Source: Adiantum capillus-veneris (taxonomy: Eukaryota; Streptophyta; Polypodiopsida; Polypodiales; Pteridaceae). Taken from it: a stretch of 64,000 nt of DNA. Both the position numbers and the translations under genes were made by a program. Positions within the stretch are counted from its first letter, which is position 1, and each line of letters starts with the position of its first letter. The notes beneath the pieces were generated by a model that worked only from the letters and a program-made list of their open reading frames with translations, was not told the origin of the DNA and made no database searches. The DNA is taken from the NCBI GenBank assembly GCA_014529385.2, contig CM043945.1:982312-1046311 (forward strand), in the 5' to 3' direction. Shown one piece after another: positions 1 to 10,690 of this stretch.

Positions 1-247
1 TTAGCTTGCATCTCCAAGAATGAGGATTTTTAGGTCAAATGGACCTTTTATAAGAGTTTGATCCATTCACACATAGACGCCCACAGTGGCCGGTCATTGC
101 AAAACTACTGTAAAAATAAGATAAGTGGTGCGCCTCTCATCGGCGATCACCTACACACCTATTGGACTGACAAGGCCGGTCCATGACTCAATCAAATAAA
201 TAATAAGGCGTCAGTTGAAGGTGATAGGGTGTCCGTGAGGGTTAACA
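1..247 (-). repeat. Diverged LTR fragment of the 26.8-35.9 kb retrotransposon family
   Basis: This segment aligns by eye with the right-hand part of the LTRs at 26834-27408 and 35294-35870. It shares the TATA-like block (45-52), the phrase gtgcgcctctcatcg, the tgactc...aataca block and the terminal gggtgtccgtgagggttaaca end at 247. It is clearly older than those copies, with many substitutions and small indels. The window edge cuts it, so its other end is not visible. It may be a solo LTR or the end of a decayed element, because the sequence after 247 does not match the polypurine tract of the young copy. Confidence 0.75.
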
Positions 248-430
248 GTAGAGGTGGAACAACATGCACCTTTTGGCACCCACTTATAAACTCTTCATGA
301 AGCTGAAGCTGTAGCCTTTGCCCACACTGTTGCAATCTTTAGATTGTTAGTAGAGGTGGAAACACATACACTTTTGGCACCCACTTATAGACTCTATTTC
401 ATGAAGCTGAAGTTGTACCCTTTGCCCAGT
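248..430. repeat. Imperfect tandem duplication (about 90 bp x 2)
   Basis: Two copies of a block begin with gtagaggtggaa at 248 and 350. Both contain the phrases cttttggcacccacttata and catgaagctgaag and end in cctttgccca. The copies differ by scattered substitutions and a few indels. It directly abuts the old LTR end and may be part of that element's internal region. No coding function is evident. Confidence 0.7.
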
Positions 431-949
431 CTCATGATATAGGGAGACATAGTGGTGTCACATACGTGGCATGCTAGTGCATGATAGCTGGTCTGATAAT
501 GAGTATTGAGAGACTACGACCAAACTATAGAGGAGATAATGATAGGCAACACCACACTCTGACAAGCACAAGTTACCCTCCAACACCTTGTAAATGCAAA
601 AGAAAAGAGCATATTTAGCCCAACTTGAGAAGGAGGTATACAAGCTATTCTTGAATTCCAAAGAGGCATGGAGACTCCATCAAGAAGCAGCAAGCACTTA
701 CACATTACTTTTGTAGACACATGGGTACAATATGCGACTAGTCTCTATATAGTGCCAACTCAACCTCCCCTACCATGGCCAATGAGGTTGAATCCGTAGT
801 TCCACCTTCTTCACTATCATTATTATATGCAATGCCATTGATGATAAACCATTGGCACATAGCAAGAGCATGATATTTTAGTTATTGAGAATTTATGTCA
901 TGATGTAGATACTTTGGCACCTTTGTTGGCTTACATGTCCAATAGAGCC

Positions 950-1345
950 ATTTGCAAGGCCTTTTTAAGAGTTGGAGACTAGGGATACTATGTTCTATAG
1001 TATCATCATGATAGATCACACATTGGCCAAAACTTACATATTTTGTGATTGAGCATGAGCCGAGTCACTAGGTAAAGGGAGGTAGTGTCCAAGCATAGGG
1101 ACATATTGAATTCAAGAGAGAAATCTCTACGCTTGATCATATGTTTACATGTTGCTGATATTGAGGAGGCTCAAACATATAGACGATATGTGTATTTCTA
1201 TTTTGTGGATTTTTCTAAATCGAAAAAAAAGGATCTAGAGAAAGATTGATGCATGAATTGTATGCTTTGGGTGTTCCCAATAAAATTACATGGGGTATGT
1301 TGGTAGTTTATGAGACGGTGACATCTTCCATTCTTAACTATGGAT
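950..1345 (+). pseudogene. LINE-type reverse transcriptase fragment, degenerate
   Basis: Pieces in different plus-strand frames read like the central palm of a non-LTR retrotransposon RT. STLDHMF corresponds to the HST(I/L)DH motif, FVDFSKS to the FVDFxKAFD motif, and GVPNKITWG with YETVTSS to the following helix. Several frameshifts and stops separate them, and in the FVDF block the expected FDTV is replaced by an A-rich slip (SKSKKK). The fragment cannot encode a working enzyme. No 5' or 3' LINE end or target duplication is visible. The family call rests on motif order only. Confidence 0.55.
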
Positions 1346-2040
1346 GCACAATATCTCCAAAATGAAATTTGGAGTTCTGTTCGTTGGCCTAAGGTGATGT
1401 TAATGCCTTTTGAAGGTCCAAAAATGGAAGATGGCACATGAAAGATAGGTTCAAAGGAGCCTCCAATTATGGAGGCCATACCAGTGACATCTCTACAATC
1501 CATCTCTACAATCCAACCTCAAAACTAGAGAGTCTTGGAGGAGCAAAAATGTGATTTTGTGGAACAAGGAGAAAACTCAAGTAATGTATAAGGGTGTTAT
1601 GTTATATGCCATGCCATATAACAATGTTAACTTTGAGGAACTTGGGGAGGATTGTGTTGGTGTCATTGTTCAAAGGTCACAAGAGAATGCATTACTTGAA
1701 AGTAGTCTTTTGGTAGATAGTGTCAATTTGATTAAGTGGCCTATTATGCAAGTAAAATTGCTAGACCAAACTCCATTGTAGGGCTATGTGAATTTTGATG
1801 ATATGCATGATGACCTATGGGAGTGTTGAGAATTTAATGATTTCTCAAGAGTTGCACCCCTTAAAAAAAAGAGGCTACACTTTTGTCAATAGAAGTCCAA
1901 AGAGAAAAGACCCACCAATTTCTCTGTTTTGCATGTCTATGGAATCAATGCAAAGGGTATCCTCAATCTATTGTTTTAAGAATAAATGTATATGATGTGC
2001 TCTCGGTGTCTTGGCTAACAAATCCAAATTCACAAAAAAT
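1346..2040. other. Unassigned stretch
   Basis: It contains short open frames at 1551-1781 and 1795-1995 on the plus strand that I do not recognise. It probably continues decayed transposon sequence, because both neighbours are transposon relics. No RNA gene, LTR end or splice structure can be supported. Confidence 0.4.
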
Positions 2041-3440
2041 AAAGTATGAAAAGTTCTAAATTGAAGGGATAGTTATGTGTCGTAGAGCATGGTATGAGAT
2101 CCATGGAATCCCTAAGACATCCTTTTATAGCTATAGGGAGAAATTTGAAGCTAGTGTACGTCAAGATGTGCATGGAAATGCAGGAAATATTAGAAGAACC
2201 TTAGAGCACAATGGTATGGCTAGAGCTCTACTTGAAGATTTTTTGAATATCAACTATGAGAAAATGCTTAACAAAAGTAGAACAATGCTAGATGGGTCAA
2301 AGAGACTCTGATAAAAATATTGGAGACATATAAGTAAGTGGACATATTGGATGATATCAATTCAACCCTTGATCAGCTAGGGTATGAAAAGAAGTTGTCC
2401 AAATCTTCATTTTCAAGGATTTGGATTCAAGAGTACCCACATGTGGCATTAACTAAGATTAGTGAGTTCTCAAAGTGTAGTTTGTGTAGGTCATGAAAAG
2501 CTAGGTTGGTAGCAAAGCCAAGCCTAGAGGAAAGGGTGAAGATAAAGGAGGAGATAAATATCCACATGTGTCAACAATAAAGTTGTAGAAATATGTATTA
2601 TTTGCTTCTACAACTTGACAACTGTGCAAGTGAAAACAAGAATCGGTATCTTTTGAATTACTTGTCTCTTTTAGTTGCAAACGGTGTTTTCAAAACTGTC
2701 AATTAGGTTTTGAAATGGTTTGGGCACACACATGAAGGCATAGATGCTATGTTTAGCAGGTTCTCTGAAAGATAAAAAGTTGGCCAAACCTTGACTTTGC
2801 CACATTTGATGGATACACTAAGGACTAGCTCAACCTATTCTCCAACACCTTTCTTACTTACACGTGTTTCTGATTTCAAGGGATATTTTGATGGTTATCT
2901 TTGTGATGGTGTACAAGATGCGATTGCATGCCATTCACGACCACTTCTGTTTTGCTTCTTCATGAATGGGGACACACAAGTAATGCAATACCAAGTACAT
3001 GTTGCCACACCAGATTAGAGACCAAGTGATGTTATTACACTTTGGAATAAAGATAGCGATTGCAAGCCAGTGTTACCAGTTGGTGATCCTCCTCTATTAC
3101 CAATGGCAAAGTATATGAAAGTCCATGATGAGGTTATCCCAGGGATAAAGGATTACATTAAATTTTGGTAAAACATTGGAAATGGATATTTTGTTCCACG
3201 CTATTACAAGCCTATGATATAATACAAGAGTGTGATAAATCCATCCTCCCACAGGCTGGGTTGTACATGCATTTCTGGCCTAAAACGCAAGGTCCTAGAT
3301 TTGGTGATTCCATGGATACCTAGGTAGATACCAAAAGATTTATAGGATATGAAGAATTCAATGATCATTATTGTGGGCCTCAAAGAGGGAAGCCAAGGGA
3401 GGAATTCAACCCATTTGCAAATGTCCAACAAGGAGACTTT
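2041..3440 (+). pseudogene. Transposase-like relic, family unidentified
   Basis: The segment at 2075-2311 reads as a helix-turn-helix-like block (CRRAWYEIHGIPKTSFYSY, then HGNAGN). After many stops, 2791-3018 reads DFKGYFDGYLCDG and FFMNGDTQVMQYQVH, and 3019-3230 continues with WRPSDVITLW-like and FVPRYYKPMI blocks in shifted frames. A CR-x(n)-HGIP-x(n)-HGN-G head followed by a polar catalytic-looking domain suggests a cut-and-paste transposase. I cannot name the superfamily. Stops and frameshifts throughout rule out function, and no terminal inverted repeats were found. Confidence 0.35.
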
Positions 3441-5632
3441 GTTCTACTGTTTCCTTCATATCAAGATGTATATGCTATTGTCTTGCAATGATTGTGTCAG
3501 ACATTGACATGGATAAAAAATCACACAAAATATAGGAAATTAATGATACAATATTGGGCACCATGTGTAAGAAGAAGTGGCTTGACCGATGTTGAGGTCT
3601 ATGGTGATTGTTAGAAAGCCTTTTGGATGGAGAATAAAAAAGATCCTTGTGTTTGGGAAGCTATCCATGCAATTGTTTGGTCATGGAGACCTAAAAATCC
3701 AGGACCGTATACATAAAGATACCAACAAGGGAAGACAAGAAAGCCCAACCGTGGGGGAGGGGGGATTTCCAAAATATGTGAAAAATTCCCACATTATGCA
3801 AAATGCGTTGTTTTAATATTCCCATAATGCAAAACTTTTCCCATTTTATCCAAAAGAAAGTTAGTGAATCTTTGTCTAAAAGTAAAGAATGCAATTGTAA
3901 TTTTCTATTTTGGATTGACCTAGTTCATTCTATATATTTGGTTATGGTAGCTTAGTATCCATGACATTGGTGTGCAAAAGTTCCTTGAACCAAGTTTTTC
4001 TAGATTTTGTAAACATGATGGAATATGCCTTGGAGCGGACCTCTCTAACTGGTTGGGCCTTTGACCCACTACGGCCATTTCTATTTTGGCAAAGATGGTG
4101 CCAAAATAAGGATTATTGAGAGATCTTGTCAGGTCCCCATAGATCTCTCTTACCCTACTTTTTGGTGGATTAACTTTAACCTCGCAGAGTTTCTTTATTG
4201 AAATACAAGGCCAAGGGACTCTTTCATATGGTCAAACTTCAAATTGCACAATCAAAATTTAGGGCCCATTACCATACCATCATCATCAAGAGTTTCAATT
4301 AAAAATTGGTGCATCATATATATACATATATGAGGGATCACCCAATTAAACCTAGAACTCTCTATCCCAATAAACACAGTGGTAATCGTAGGGGTCAAAG
4401 CCACCTTTCCCTCTGATTGGATGTGAAAGTATCCTTGTATCTAGCTCTCCACATAACTTTAAATGGATTAATTAGTTATATATTATTTTAATTAACCTTG
4501 TATGCAATCACTAGGTCTAAACAAACAAAGAAAACTAAACCCTTATACGTCTAGACACGATGGCAGTGACAGAGAAAAGGGAACTACTTTTAGTTTGGTG
4601 CCGACTAAATGGCAGCCAAGAACAAAAGTATCTAATCCTTTTAAAGTTCACCGCTTCAACCTCATAGAAATGGTCGAGATGTATCAGTAACTTACAAAAG
4701 TGGTAAATTCCAATGTCCAAGTTTTTGTGTGCATTCCAGCATATACTGGATAAGTTGGTCCAAAGTTTTGTTGCTTAATGAAGCGAATCTAGTCAAGGTT
4801 GAGAGACTTGAATTCACTGGCAAGCAATTCAAAGTTTTACATCCATATCTTTTCTTGATCTTTTGATTCCAGCTAAAGGCACCAACAAAATCTTTTTTCC
4901 TCTTTTATCTACACACTCCAAGTTCTTATTGAATCCTTGAATTATTCCCCAACTTGTGTTGTGCCCACTTAACAAAACTAGAATGGCAGGCCATGGAATA
5001 TAATCCACTTTTGCCTTTGCTGATTTTTGCAAATATGAGGATACCATATGCAAGTGTGGCATTGCATCAGCAAACAAGTAAAATGGATTTTTTGATTCTT
5101 CTGATTAGGGTTGGGTGTATATGCTTGCTTTGATTTGTTGTAGATTCACCATTTTAAAGATAGAATTTATAGTGAGATTTAGTTGTCTCTTTTTGTATCC
5201 TTTAAAAATGGGGCATGAGGCTTTTCCTTTACTTAAGGGCCTAGAACCGAGACACATCTAGCCCATATATATCAATTAACTTTATTACCCACTATCTAGT
5301 CTGGTCTTGTGGATCTTGGTTATTGAATCTCGCGGCAGGGGCTATACAGCGGCACTATTTATTTCTTTGCAAAGGAACACTTGCTCAGAAAGCCCTTTAA
5401 AAAAATGCATGCATTGAAAAGGGAAAGCTATTCTTTCATCGTATATCCCTTTTAAAATAGATCCAATAACTGAAAAACAAGAATAAAGCTCTTCTTTCTT
5501 AGCTCCTAGCCACTTTCCTAAAATGAGCCTCGGGAGACAAGTACAAGGTAGGCACGACATATGTTTCTTATCCTCATTCCATTCAAGTCTTATAAAACAA
5601 AGCGCGCAAAAGCACTTATTTGGGCCAAGGAT

Positions 5633-5635
<3 letters not shown>
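3441..5635. other. Unassigned A+T-rich stretch
   Basis: A possible tail of the upstream relic reaches about 3830, with scraps such as CVWEAIHAI and WSWRP in plus-strand frames. From there to 5635 I see only short accidental open frames. The longest, 4829-5077 on the minus strand, has no recognisable domain. No repeats of note, RNA genes or LTR ends are supported. Confidence 0.4.

Positions 5636-5717
<82 letters not shown>
5636..5717. repeat. (GA)n microsatellite, about 41 units
   Basis: An uninterrupted GA dinucleotide run of 82 bp ends exactly where a TGTTACC LTR-like start begins. The purity of the tract argues for recent expansion or strong slippage. Poly-ER/RE frames across it are artefacts. 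Confidence 0.97.
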
Positions 5718-5719
<2 letters not shown>

Positions 5720-5938
5720 TTACCATATACATGTGGTAGTGATGTGTGTGAACACACTTAGGACCGCCGGGGCATTTTTCCCTCCCTAGGAGGTTTTTTC
5801 CCCCCTGCATCGTATATACGCCCATCACTCTAGGGATGTCTATCTTTCCATTGAACATTAAGTGATATACTCTGTGGTGTGTGCCTTGATCTTCCTTTGT
5901 CTTCTCCAAGCTGTGTGTGTTTTCTTGCAACCCTAATT
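5718..5938 (+). repeat. Candidate 5' LTR of the Ty1-copia element
   Basis: The sequence begins TGTTACC immediately after the GA tract and ends a few bases before a primer-binding-like site at 5947, which is followed by copia gag. About 220 bp is within the range for short copia LTRs. No second LTR is present because the element is truncated in its integrase, so the boundaries are inferred from the TG start and the PBS position only. Confidence 0.4.
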
Positions 5939-5946
5939 CCAATGAT

Positions 5947-5961
5947 TGGTATCAAAACAGG
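5947..5961 (+). promoter_or_regulatory. Primer-binding-like site (initiator tRNA-Met type)
   Basis: TGGTATCAAAACAGG keeps the first eight bases, TGGTATCA, complementary to the 3' end of plant initiator tRNA-Met. That is the primer most plant copia elements use. The following bases have diverged. It lies 346 bp upstream of the gag ATG. Confidence 0.55.
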
Positions 5962-6306
5962 TTGTGTCCTCCCGAGCTTAGTCGCCAGCAGCTCCAGCAC
6001 ACACCTGCTCATTTTCTTTTATTTTTGTGAGCTTTGGCAAGCATCAGTAGGTTGACAAATACTGTGGGATAGCTCGTAGAGCTTAGTCTACTCAGATTTT
6101 TAATTTGGGATCATTTTGGCCTCCATTTTCGCTACAAGCAGTACTATGTGGGCTATTTTGTCATTTTGTGCAAATTTTTTGTCAGTGCTGTTTTTTGCAT
6201 AACATGTCCCTTATAGTCTTCTACGGTTTGTGCTATATAACATGTGTTTTTCCCATTTTGTCTCTCCTCTTTTCGGGCAGTTTTCACATCAGGTGCACCA
6301 TTCGCC

Positions 6307-8245
6307 ATGGCTGATAACAACACAAATGTGTTCAAGATGTTTGTTGTTGAGGATAGATTGGATGAGGACAATTACCCTATGTGGGCTTATATGATGCAAC
6401 ATATCTTGTGTCAAAGGGAGTTTGGAACATTGTGCAGGGCATTAATTAATTTGTGTCCTGGTTCTGAGGATGTAGGCAATGTTGAGGATGTTGTAGGTTT
6501 TGCTTGTAGGATTGCCGCTGCCATAGCTGTTTTGCCTACAACTGAGCAAGCTCATTGGGATGTAAAAGATGTGCAGGCTCATGCATTGATTGCATTGTCT
6601 GTGAAGTGCACTATTACTCCTCACATTCATTAAGTGAAATTTACCAAACATGCTAGAGATATTCTGGTTGGTCTTTATGCAAGTCGCAATGAGGCTAAAA
6701 TTGCATTGCACGTAAAGAGCTGGAGTCGAAGGTTATGCATAAGCAAGATGACATGGACACTTTCCTTGCTAGTATCAAGGATATCAATGAGCAACTTATT
6801 TCTACAGGTGAAGTCATTTCAGACAGTTCCCTTGTGCAGATTGTTCTAGACTTATGACCCAAGGAAATCCAAAAGTTGTCAAGTTTGATGCATTATGCAC
6901 ATTGATGTTGCAAGAGTCACTTTTCAAAAAAAATAGGACTAGACAGCGTAAAGGTGGTAACAGCAATGTAGCCACTTCTCATGGCTCTTCTGCGAGTGGT
7001 AAATAACTTGTTCCTAATGCTTATGCTGGCAACAATTCGTTTGGGAATTGTGGTGATAAGGGAAAAAAGAAGATGCGTTGCCATTGTTGTAAAGTTAATG
7101 ATCACTTGCTCAAGAAATGTCCTAATTTGAAGGCCAAAGAGGCTAGGAAGAAAGAGGCTGGTTCCACTACTAATGTTGGTTCCACTACAAATGCAGCTAT
7201 TGTTGAGTCTTCTATGAAAGGAGATTGTGATGCTGATGTTGATGAAGAATGGGATTTTAGTGTAGAGTGCACTTATGATCCTTCTGTCCATGATGCATGT
7301 TTGTCATTTGTTGTAGATGCTCAAGTGTGGTACTTTGACAGTGGTGCTACAAAGCACATTACCTCTCCTCGTGACTTATTTACCTCTCACGAGGATGTCC
7401 CTCATGGGAATTCAGTCACTTGTGCCAACAATGCCTCTTATGTGGTCAAGGGAGTTGGAAAGGTTGTGCTTACTGTTGTAAATGGCATTTCTTTCACACT
7501 TGTTGATGCATTGTATGTACTTGGGATCAAGAAGAATCTTTTGTCTCTATGTGCACTTGCTAGACTTGGACTTAGTCAAATTTGTGGATGACAAATGTAC
7601 AGATTTATGTCCTGGGATATATAAGCTCACTTTGTATGACAAGTGTGGGTAGAATTTTCCAAATGCAGTTGTGGATTCTAAGGCTATTTCAGATGCAAAA
7701 CTTTGGCATGCACGTTTTGGCGATTTGAATTTTGACAGATTGCTGCGTTTGACAAAATCTGATATGGTTGCTTCTTTGACACCTATTGAAGCACTTGTCA
7801 AACATGTTTGTGAAGGTTGTATTTTTTGGGTAAGATACAATGTTCAAAGTTTCCAAAGGATGGTTCAGATAGGGCCACATGCAGGTTGCAGCTTGTGCAT
7901 AGTGATGTTTGTGGGCCCCTGCAAACTCCGTCCTTGGAAAATTACCTTTACTTTGTGATTTTCATTGATGATTACTCTAGGAATGCATGGGTGTATCCTC
8001 TTAAATCAAAGTCCAAAGTATTTATGTGCTTTTAAAAAAATTTGGCTATGGCTAAAAATGTCTTGAAATGTACTATGAGCACCCTCCGTTCAGATCGAGG
8101 GGGGAGTATATGTCTCATGAATTTAATGCATTTTTTGCTAGTCATGGGATAAAACACCAATGTACAGTTCCTTATACGCCTTAGCAAAATGGTGTTGTTG
8201 AGAGGAAAATCAGGTCACGTACAAAAATGGCACGATGCCTAAAAC
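6307..8245 (+). pseudogene. Ty1-copia gag-pol, truncated after the integrase core
   Basis: The gag starts at ATG 6307 (MADNNTNVFKMF, DNYPMWAYMMQ). A perfect CX2CX4HX4C zinc knuckle (CHCCKVNDHLLKKC) follows near 7077. The aspartic protease has the copia signature DSGATKH near 7337. Next come the GAG-pre-integrase block (LWHARFGDLNFDRLLRL, then CEGC) and an integrase core with first Asp in HSDVCGPL, second in SDRGGEY and Glu in NGVVERK near 8200. Stops and frameshifts occur in gag (6631, and about 6710), after the zinc knuckle region, and inside the integrase. The reverse transcriptase and RNase H that should follow in copia order are absent, and unrelated sequence starts near 8250. The element cannot encode a full polyprotein. 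Confidence 0.9.
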
Positions 8246-8529
8246 ATTGAAGACTTTTTCTTCCTTCATAGGATAACACAAAAAAATATCGAGGTCAATG
8301 TGGTGCGTTCTCAAAGGAAATGTTGAAAATAATGGATACCAAAATCCTACATGAACTAATGTCAACTCTTATACACTACACGATAACTCTCTCAGAGCTG
8401 TAAGACCACATCTATAGGTAAAAATTTATAGAAGATGGGATTGGAAATTCCTCTCTAAGACATTCCCTTAGATGACCAAATGGGTAAAATGACATAAAAC
8501 AAAACAAAGACAAAACCAATACTTATAAA

Positions 8530-10290
8530 CAAGGTGGGCGATTACTGTCAAAGGGAAGAAGGGAATACCACCTTCTTGCCAATGGAACACAAAGGGATCA
8601 AAATGATTTCTATACTTGATAGTGGTGATAGAGTTGCCATTGCCACCAAAGAGATATGGGAGAAATGGGAAAGACCAACTCTCTGGAAAACAAGAATGAG
8701 ATTGCAACTTGTAGATGGATACATTGGAGACCTGTAGGTATGTTGGAACATATTATAGTAGCCTCGTATGGGACAGAGTATGAGCGTACCTTTGCAATAG
8801 TAGATTTTGACAAGGGCATCAACTTTGATGTCATTTTAGGGAGACCATTCATGCGTTAACTTAAAATGGTACAAGATTGTGGCTATGACCACATCTACTT
8901 AAGGCACAAGGAGATTACTATGAGGATCAGCATGAAAGACCATAGCTACTGAGATGTCAGTCGAACTCTTGTAGAGGAACTTGACTCAGCAATGCTCAAC
9001 GAGCAAGAAATACCTACATGGTTACCGACCAGAGCACATCTTTGGATGTATGGAGATTTCAAACATGAGAGTTTGGTGAGAGAAGATTGTATCCTAGAGA
9101 GACCATTAGAGGGCAAAGATTATATTCCTAAACCATTTCCTGAGGAGTTGTTCGAACCTTTTGGATGGAATCAGATGACCTGAGTGATGTAACAAAGGAT
9201 GAATTCCAAGATTCGCAAGATATTCTTCTGGATGTAGATGCAAAGGATGAGCTATCGAGTAGCACTAATAACAAGATGAAACCAAAAGAAAAAGAGGCAA
9301 TTTTTTACGATTTTTCAAACCAACAATTTGGAAGACAAGAAAGGTATTACACAAAACAAGTAAGAAAACAAAAGCAAACAAGAGGAAAACCTATGCATCT
9401 TATGAAGAAAAAAATGCAATATTTGATGCTTGTAGGAGAAACAGATTGTATCAAAGACAAGATCACAGAGGGATATACAAAAGCTCCTTCAACAAAGACA
9501 AATCCTAAGAAACAAAGCAAGGCAAAAACCAAAGACACAACCAAGAAGTCATCTAGGATGACATAAATTGAGCATAAATGAAAATATAAAAAATTAAAGA
9601 AAACTTTGAAAGAAGTTTAAACAATCAAGATGGAGAGTGAAGAGGGATCAAATATGGATAGGCTTGACGTACCCTCTCACTACAAAAGATAATACACGAT
9701 CAAAAGGTCATAGTTCAACAACTGATGTAGGAACTTAAAGACCCAAGGACATCTTATAATGGACTTGTCAAAGCCAAGAGTATAGACTTAGCTGAACCTG
9801 GAGAGGAACCAAAGCCAGCATACATTGCCGTTGACCTCACAAAAACGAAAGATCAACTCTTGATAGCCACGCTCAAAGAGTATAGAGATGTGTTTGCATG
9901 GTTGTACAAGGACAGTAAAGGTATAGACATAGACATCTATCAACATACAATACCCCTTAAGAGTGGTGCAAAGCTTCGCAGACCACGCCCCTTTACATAT
10001 AATGAAACTTTTGCAAAAACGATCAAGGAGGAGATAGACAAGCTTAAAGAAGCAGAGTTTATCTATGAGATTGAGTATATAGATTGGGTTTTGCCCATTC
10101 CGGTAGTACCCAAGAAGAACGAGAAGGTACGAGTATGTTTGAATCTCAAGTAGGTAAACGTAACAACTATTAGAGACAACTATCCCCTGCCTATTACATA
10201 TTATGTAATAGAAGGACTTGTAGGAAAGGAAGCATAGAGTTGTTTTGATGGCTTTTCATGCCATAATCGGCTTGCAAAAAAGCCTGAGAA
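8530..10290 (+). pseudogene. Ty3-gypsy (Tat/Athila-like lineage) protease and RT N-terminus, degenerate
   Basis: A retropepsin-like block at 8600-8860 contains ILDSGDRVAIATKEIWEKW and, after a frameshift, VDFDKGINFDVILGRPFMR. A lysine-rich linker follows (9165-9566). At 9770-10153 the text reads EEPKPAYIAVDL, LKEYRDVFAWLYKD, IPLKSGAKLRRPR and VVPKKNEKVRVCLNLK. That is the linker plus the first RT blocks typical of Tat-lineage plant gypsy elements. Just before 10290 the first RT aspartate block survives as CFDGFSCHN. The sequence is then lost at an inverted repeat starting at 10292. The protease resembles that of the young element at 29-30.6 kb (ILDGGAG, ILGRPFMR), so the two are probably related lineages. 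Stops near 8736, 8859 and 10154 kill it. Confidence 0.75.
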
Positions 10291-10291
10291 T

Positions 10292-10501
10292 GGAATTTCA
10301 CAATTTTGGCCACATGGTTGCGTCCAAAATTGCCAAAAACCCTAAAAAAGACTATCCTTACTAAAGGATGAAATTGCCCGACTGCTAAGGGTTGGGTTCA
10401 TATATCCGGTGGAGAAAGCAACATCCATTGTGAATGGATAGTCGTTTCTAGGGTTTTTGGTAACTCCAGACGAAACCATGTGGCCAAAATTGTGAAATTC
10501 C
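10292..10501. repeat. Inverted repeat, 66-bp arms, loop with captured RT scrap
   Basis: Arms 10292-10357 and 10436-10501 are inverted copies. Both begin ggaatttcacaattttggcc on their own outer strand and end in gactatcc, with about a dozen mismatches in the middle. The 78-bp loop reads LKDEIARLLRVGFIYPVEKA in one frame, the fingers segment of a gypsy RT from a lineage different from the surrounding element. The repeat sits inside decayed gypsy RT sequence. Confidence 0.85.
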
Positions 10502-10690
10502 ATGGGAAAAGTGTCCAAAAGGGTCCTACATCGGCGTGGAACCCTTCAAGGTAGTTTCATGACCTTTTTTGGGCCAAAACCTAGTCTCTAGGTGTTAGAA
10601 TGAGGCATATGGGCACTCGTTTCTAAGGTTTTGGGACATTTCAGACGCAAAGGTGTGGTCAAAATTTCCAAATTCTAGCAATTATAAAAA
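10502..10690. repeat. Segment related to the foldback-element arms at 17.0 and 17.8 kb
   Basis: The phrases gttagaatgaggca, cactcgtttctaaggttttggg and ggtgtggtcaaaat match, with substitutions, the block at 17780-17870 (gtcggaatgagaca, cattcgtttttaaggtattttgg, ggtggtgtcaaaat). This and the neighbouring inverted repeat therefore seem to belong to the family that interrupts the MULE transposase. Confidence 0.6.

Noticed and set aside
5523-5942. Arg/Glu- and Ser/Leu-rich open frames across the GA tract
   Set aside because: They exist only because a pure dinucleotide repeat has no stops; the flanks show no coding signal. The same holds at 20596-20814 and 21100-21402.
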